Shown in pieces: positions 61,737 to 64,000 of a stretch of 64,000 nucleotides of DNA. The DNA is from Faecalibacterium prausnitzii (GTDB lineage: Bacteria > Bacillota > Clostridia > Oscillospirales > Ruminococcaceae). The notes under the pieces were generated by a model, which was not told the DNA's origin, made no database searches, and saw nothing but the letters and a program-made list of their open reading frames with translations. The stretch is from the NCBI RefSeq assembly GCF_003287495.1, contig NZ_PRLE01000001.1:62001-126000 (forward strand), in the 5' to 3' direction. Each line of letters opens with the position of its first letter. Positions within the stretch are counted from its first letter, which is position 1. A program made the position numbers and the translations under genes.

Positions 61737-62588
61737 TTATCGTCTGCTCCGCAGTTTCTGGTCAATGGCCTGGAACTGGTCGGCGTTTCCAAATGTGATG
61801 AGCTGTACGATCTGGTTGGACAGGCGGATCTCGGCCGTTGCACCTGCCCGCATAGGGTAGCCGGAGACCCCGTCACAGCTGAGGAAGACCTCATCATCTG
61901 CCACCTGCCCGACACAAATGTTGATCTTGCGCTCCTGTGCGAATACCATAGCGGGGCTAGCAAGGCTGTGGGGGCAGATGGGCGTTACCACAATGCCCTT
62001 GGTCCGGGAGTCCAGGATAGGCCCGCCTGCGGCCAGCGAATAGGCTGTGGAACCTGTGGGCGTGGCCACAATGACACCGTCGCCCCGGTAATGTTCTACC
62101 AGAATATCATCGCAGTAAATGCTGAAATCAATAGCCTGCTGCAAACGGCCCTTGGTCACGACAACATCGTTCAGGGCGTGGCCTTTCCAGTTGTCTTCTC
62201 CCAGCACCCGCGCATAGAGCAGCATCCGGCTGTCCAGCGAGTACTCGCCCCTGGCAACCGCCGCCAGCTTTGTTTCCATTTCGTCCACCTCACAGGTGGC
62301 CAGAAAGCCGCAGCGGCCCAGGTTGACGCCGAGGATGGGCTTTTTGTACTCCAGCGTGAGGTTGGCTTCGTGCAGGATGGTGCCGTCGCCGCCAATGGTC
62401 AGGATGACGTCTGCCTGCTGCAGGCACTCTTTTTCCGGCAGGTAAGAAACGCCCATGGTGTTGCAGCTGGCCTGCAGTTCTTCCCGCATCAGGACATGGG
62501 AACCATGGTTGAGCAGGATCTGCGCGGCACGCACAGCAATGACATCCGCCAACTGTTTGTCAGGGTTCGGGGAGATCATAACGGTCAT
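61737..62588 (-). CDS. nadK: NAD kinase
   Basis: NadK phosphorylates NAD to NADP. In this 283-residue protein the key motif is ILTIGGDGTILHEANLT near residue 64, followed by NLGRCGFLATCEVDE. Residues TPTGSTAYSLAAGGPIL near 160 bind substrate. Start at 62588 (MTVMISPNPDK). tlyA is 21 nt upstream and argR 17 nt downstream. Confidence 0.96.
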   Translation of the reverse strand: MTVMISPNPDKQLADVIAVRAAQILLNHGSHVLMREELQASCNTMGVSYLPEKECLQQADVILTIGGDGTILHEANLTLEYKKPILGVNLGRCGFLATCEVDEMETKLAAVARGEYSLDSRMLLYARVLGEDNWKGHALNDVVVTKGRLQQAIDFSIYCDDILVEHYRGDGVIVATPTGSTAYSLAAGGPILDSRTKGIVVTPICPHSLASPAMVFAQERKINICVGQVADDEVFLSCDGVSGYPMRAGATAEIRLSNQIVQLITFGNADQFQAIDQKLRSRR

Positions 62589-62609
62589 ACGGCGTTTCCT
62601 CCTGCCAGT

Positions 62610-63413
62610 TTATTTGTCCAGCGTGGAATGGCTTGCAGCAACCACCTGCTCGGCCACAGAATCATCCAGAACGCCTGGCTGCTCACTCTTCTGTACAAAC
62701 ATCAAGTACTCAATGTTGCCCTCAGGGCCCTTGACGGGGCTGAAATCCAGCCCGCATACTTTGAACCCGTTGGCGGCTGCGTAGCCCATTGCATTGTGCA
62801 GCACTTCGCGGTGGGTAGCCGGGTCACGCACGACACCGTTCTTGCCAACTTTCTCGCGGCCAGCCTCAAACTGAGGCTTGACCAGGCAGACACCCATGGC
62901 GTCCGGCGTAGTGATCGCCTGTGCCACCGGGAAAATATGATGCAGCGAGATAAACGAGACATCCACGCTGAAAAACTCAATGGGCTCTTCCAGCATATCA
63001 GGGGTAACATTGCGGATGTTCGTCCGCTCCATATTCACCACCCGCTCGTCGGTGCGCAGGCTCCAGGCCAGCTGGCCGTAGCCGACATCCACCGCGTAGA
63101 CCTTGACCGCACCGTTCTGCAGCATACAATCGGTAAAACCGCCGGTCGAGGCACCAATGTCCATACAGACTTTTCCATTCGGGGTCAGCGGGAAGCACTG
63201 CATGGCTTTTTCCAGCTTCAGGCCGCCGCGGCTGACATAACCGATATCATGGCCACGCACTTCCACTTTGGCATCTTCTTTGATCATTTCACCGGCTTTG
63301 TCTACTTTCTGCTCGTTGACAAAGACAACACCTGCCATGATCATGGCTTTGGCGCGCTCACGGCTCTGGATGAGTCCGTGCTGCACCAGATATTGGTCCA
63401 ATCGAATTTTCAA
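62610..63413 (-). CDS. tlyA: TlyA-family rRNA cytidine 2'-O-methyltransferase (hemolysin-like)
   Basis: This 267-residue protein has an N-terminal S4 domain (IRLDQYLVQHGLIQSRERAK) and a Rossmann methyltransferase domain with DIGASTGGFTDCMLQNGA near residue 88 and SVDVSFISLHHI near 150. Homologues methylate rRNA cytidines. The start is probably TTG at 63413, since AAAGGAGAGG precedes it and the S4 domain begins there; it overlaps the dxs stop in TTGA. The gene is tightly coupled to dxs and nadK. Confidence 0.92.
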   Translation of the reverse strand: MKIRLDQYLVQHGLIQSRERAKAMIMAGVVFVNEQKVDKAGEMIKEDAKVEVRGHDIGYVSRGGLKLEKAMQCFPLTPNGKVCMDIGASTGGFTDCMLQNGAVKVYAVDVGYGQLAWSLRTDERVVNMERTNIRNVTPDMLEEPIEFFSVDVSFISLHHIFPVAQAITTPDAMGVCLVKPQFEAGREKVGKNGVVRDPATHREVLHNAMGYAAANGFKVCGLDFSPVKGPEGNIEYLMFVQKSEQPGVLDDSVAEQVVAASHSTLDK

Positions 63414-64000
63414 ACCTTGGCCTCTCCTTTCGCTTCCGGGGCCTGTACGGCCTCCCGCACCGCCTGTGCCAGATGCTCCGCATCCAGCCCGGTCACCTGC
63501 TTGATCTGGGGCACCGTGGCATGGGGCAGGCAGAGCTGCTCCACCGCTGTGTGAATGTATCTGCCGTTCCATCCGGCGTGCTGCAGGGCCATTTCCAGAT
63601 GCTCTCCAATGCCGCCGCAGGCGACGCACTCTTCTGCCATCAGAACAACGTCATACCGCATGATCTCGCGGATGAGTTCTTCCGTAAAGGGGAAGATCTT
63701 CACGAGCTTGTAAACATCACAGGGGATGTTTTCCGCGCCCAGCAGCTTTGCCGCGTTCAGTACATCCTCCACTTCGTCCGCATAGCTGACCAGAACGATC
63801 TTTGCGCCCGGCGCAGTGTAGAGGTGATCGTACTCCTTACCGGAGCAGCCATACTGCGCCAATGCCTTGCTCTCACCGCCGCGCGGGTAGCGGATGGCGC
63901 GGGGGCCCTGCATCTCATTGCTCAGCAGAATGGGGAGCCAGTATTTGAGCTCTGCATAGTTGGAGGGAGAATAGATGGGCATCCCAACCTGGCTGAGGAA
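63410..64000 (-). CDS. dxs: 1-deoxy-D-xylulose-5-phosphate synthase, C-terminal part (5' end outside window)
   Basis: This frame enters from the right edge and ends at 63410. The visible residues are the C-terminal third of Dxs: GMPIYSPSNYAELKYWL, then RYPRG near the middle, and a transketolase C-terminal domain with EECVACGGIGEHLE. Dxs joins pyruvate and glyceraldehyde-3-phosphate in the MEP isoprenoid pathway. The last bases overlap the tlyA start. A short basic tail after the domain is variable. Confidence 0.9.
   Translation of the reverse strand, partial: FLSQVGMPIYSPSNYAELKYWLPILLSNEMQGPRAIRYPRGGESKALAQYGCSGKEYDHLYTAPGAKIVLVSYADEVEDVLNAAKLLGAENIPCDVYKLVKIFPFTEELIREIMRYDVVLMAEECVACGGIGEHLEMALQHAGWNGRYIHTAVEQLCLPHATVPQIKQVTGLDAEHLAQAVREAVQAPEAKGEAKV

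Overview
The window is a compact, gene-dense bacterial chromosome segment of high GC with Firmicutes gene order throughout. Examples are rsgA-thiN-spoVM, sepF-ylmH-divIVA-ileS-lspA-rluD, phoH-ybeY-era-recO-mutS2, and dxs-tlyA-nadK-argR-recN. A tyrS T-box leader and short A/G-rich ribosome binding sites agree with this. A hairpin-rich intergenic element at 831-894 resembles repeats I recall from Faecalibacterium and its relatives. My best guess is an anaerobic Oscillospiraceae (Ruminococcaceae) gut bacterium of the Faecalibacterium/Subdoligranulum/Gemmiger type; the family is more secure than the genus. I found no phage, transposon, CRISPR array, tRNA or rRNA.

Layout. 1-3366: the end of rsgA, thiN, a 30-codon spoVM, and a sipL-like gene with a candidate sigma-E promoter. 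3545-14879: a purine-type NCS2 permease, a convergent mocA-like cytidylyltransferase, and one long tightly coupled operon for a selenium-dependent molybdenum hydroxylase. That operon holds the FAD, 2Fe-2S and Mo subunits, yqeC, selD, yedF, a cysteine desulfurase, a DUF3343 protein, an XdhC-type protein and yqeB. 14935-17946 (minus): an RmlD-like reductase, azlD, azlC, a GlsB-type membrane protein and nth. 18136-27717: rarA, a PerR-like regulator, miaB, a ylbF-type gene, mutS, mutL and miaA. 27723-36430: an HlyD-like protein, sepF, ylmH, divIVA, ileS, lspA, rluD and a degenerate HAD protein. 36497-40307: a ComEA-like protein, ppk1 and an M23/M50 pair resembling SpoIVFA/SpoIVFB. 40428-46971: phoH, ybeY, era, recO, mutS2 and an amidase. 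46972-47589 is an AT-rich non-coding stretch. 47590-54308 (minus): a Xer recombinase, radA, a SpoIIM-like protein, a TIGR04086-type protein, yajC, tgt and queA. 54459-57837: asd, dapA, dapB and a stand-alone ACT-domain protein. 57960-64000 (minus): tyrS with its T-box, recN, argR, nadK, tlyA and the 3' part of dxs.

How the genes work together. The selenium locus carries the known set for orphan-SelD molybdenum hydroxylases. SelD makes selenophosphate; YedF, the desulfurase and DUF3343 probably handle Se/S; MocA, XdhC, YqeB and YqeC mature the cofactor; the three structural subunits form the enzyme; the NCS2 permease probably imports a purine. DNA repair is strongly represented (nth, rarA, mutS/mutL, recO, mutS2, radA, recN). 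Several genes point to endospore formation or its remnant (spoVM, sipL-like, a SpoIVFA/FB-like pair, a SpoIIM-like gene), which would be notable if the lineage is regarded as asporogenous.
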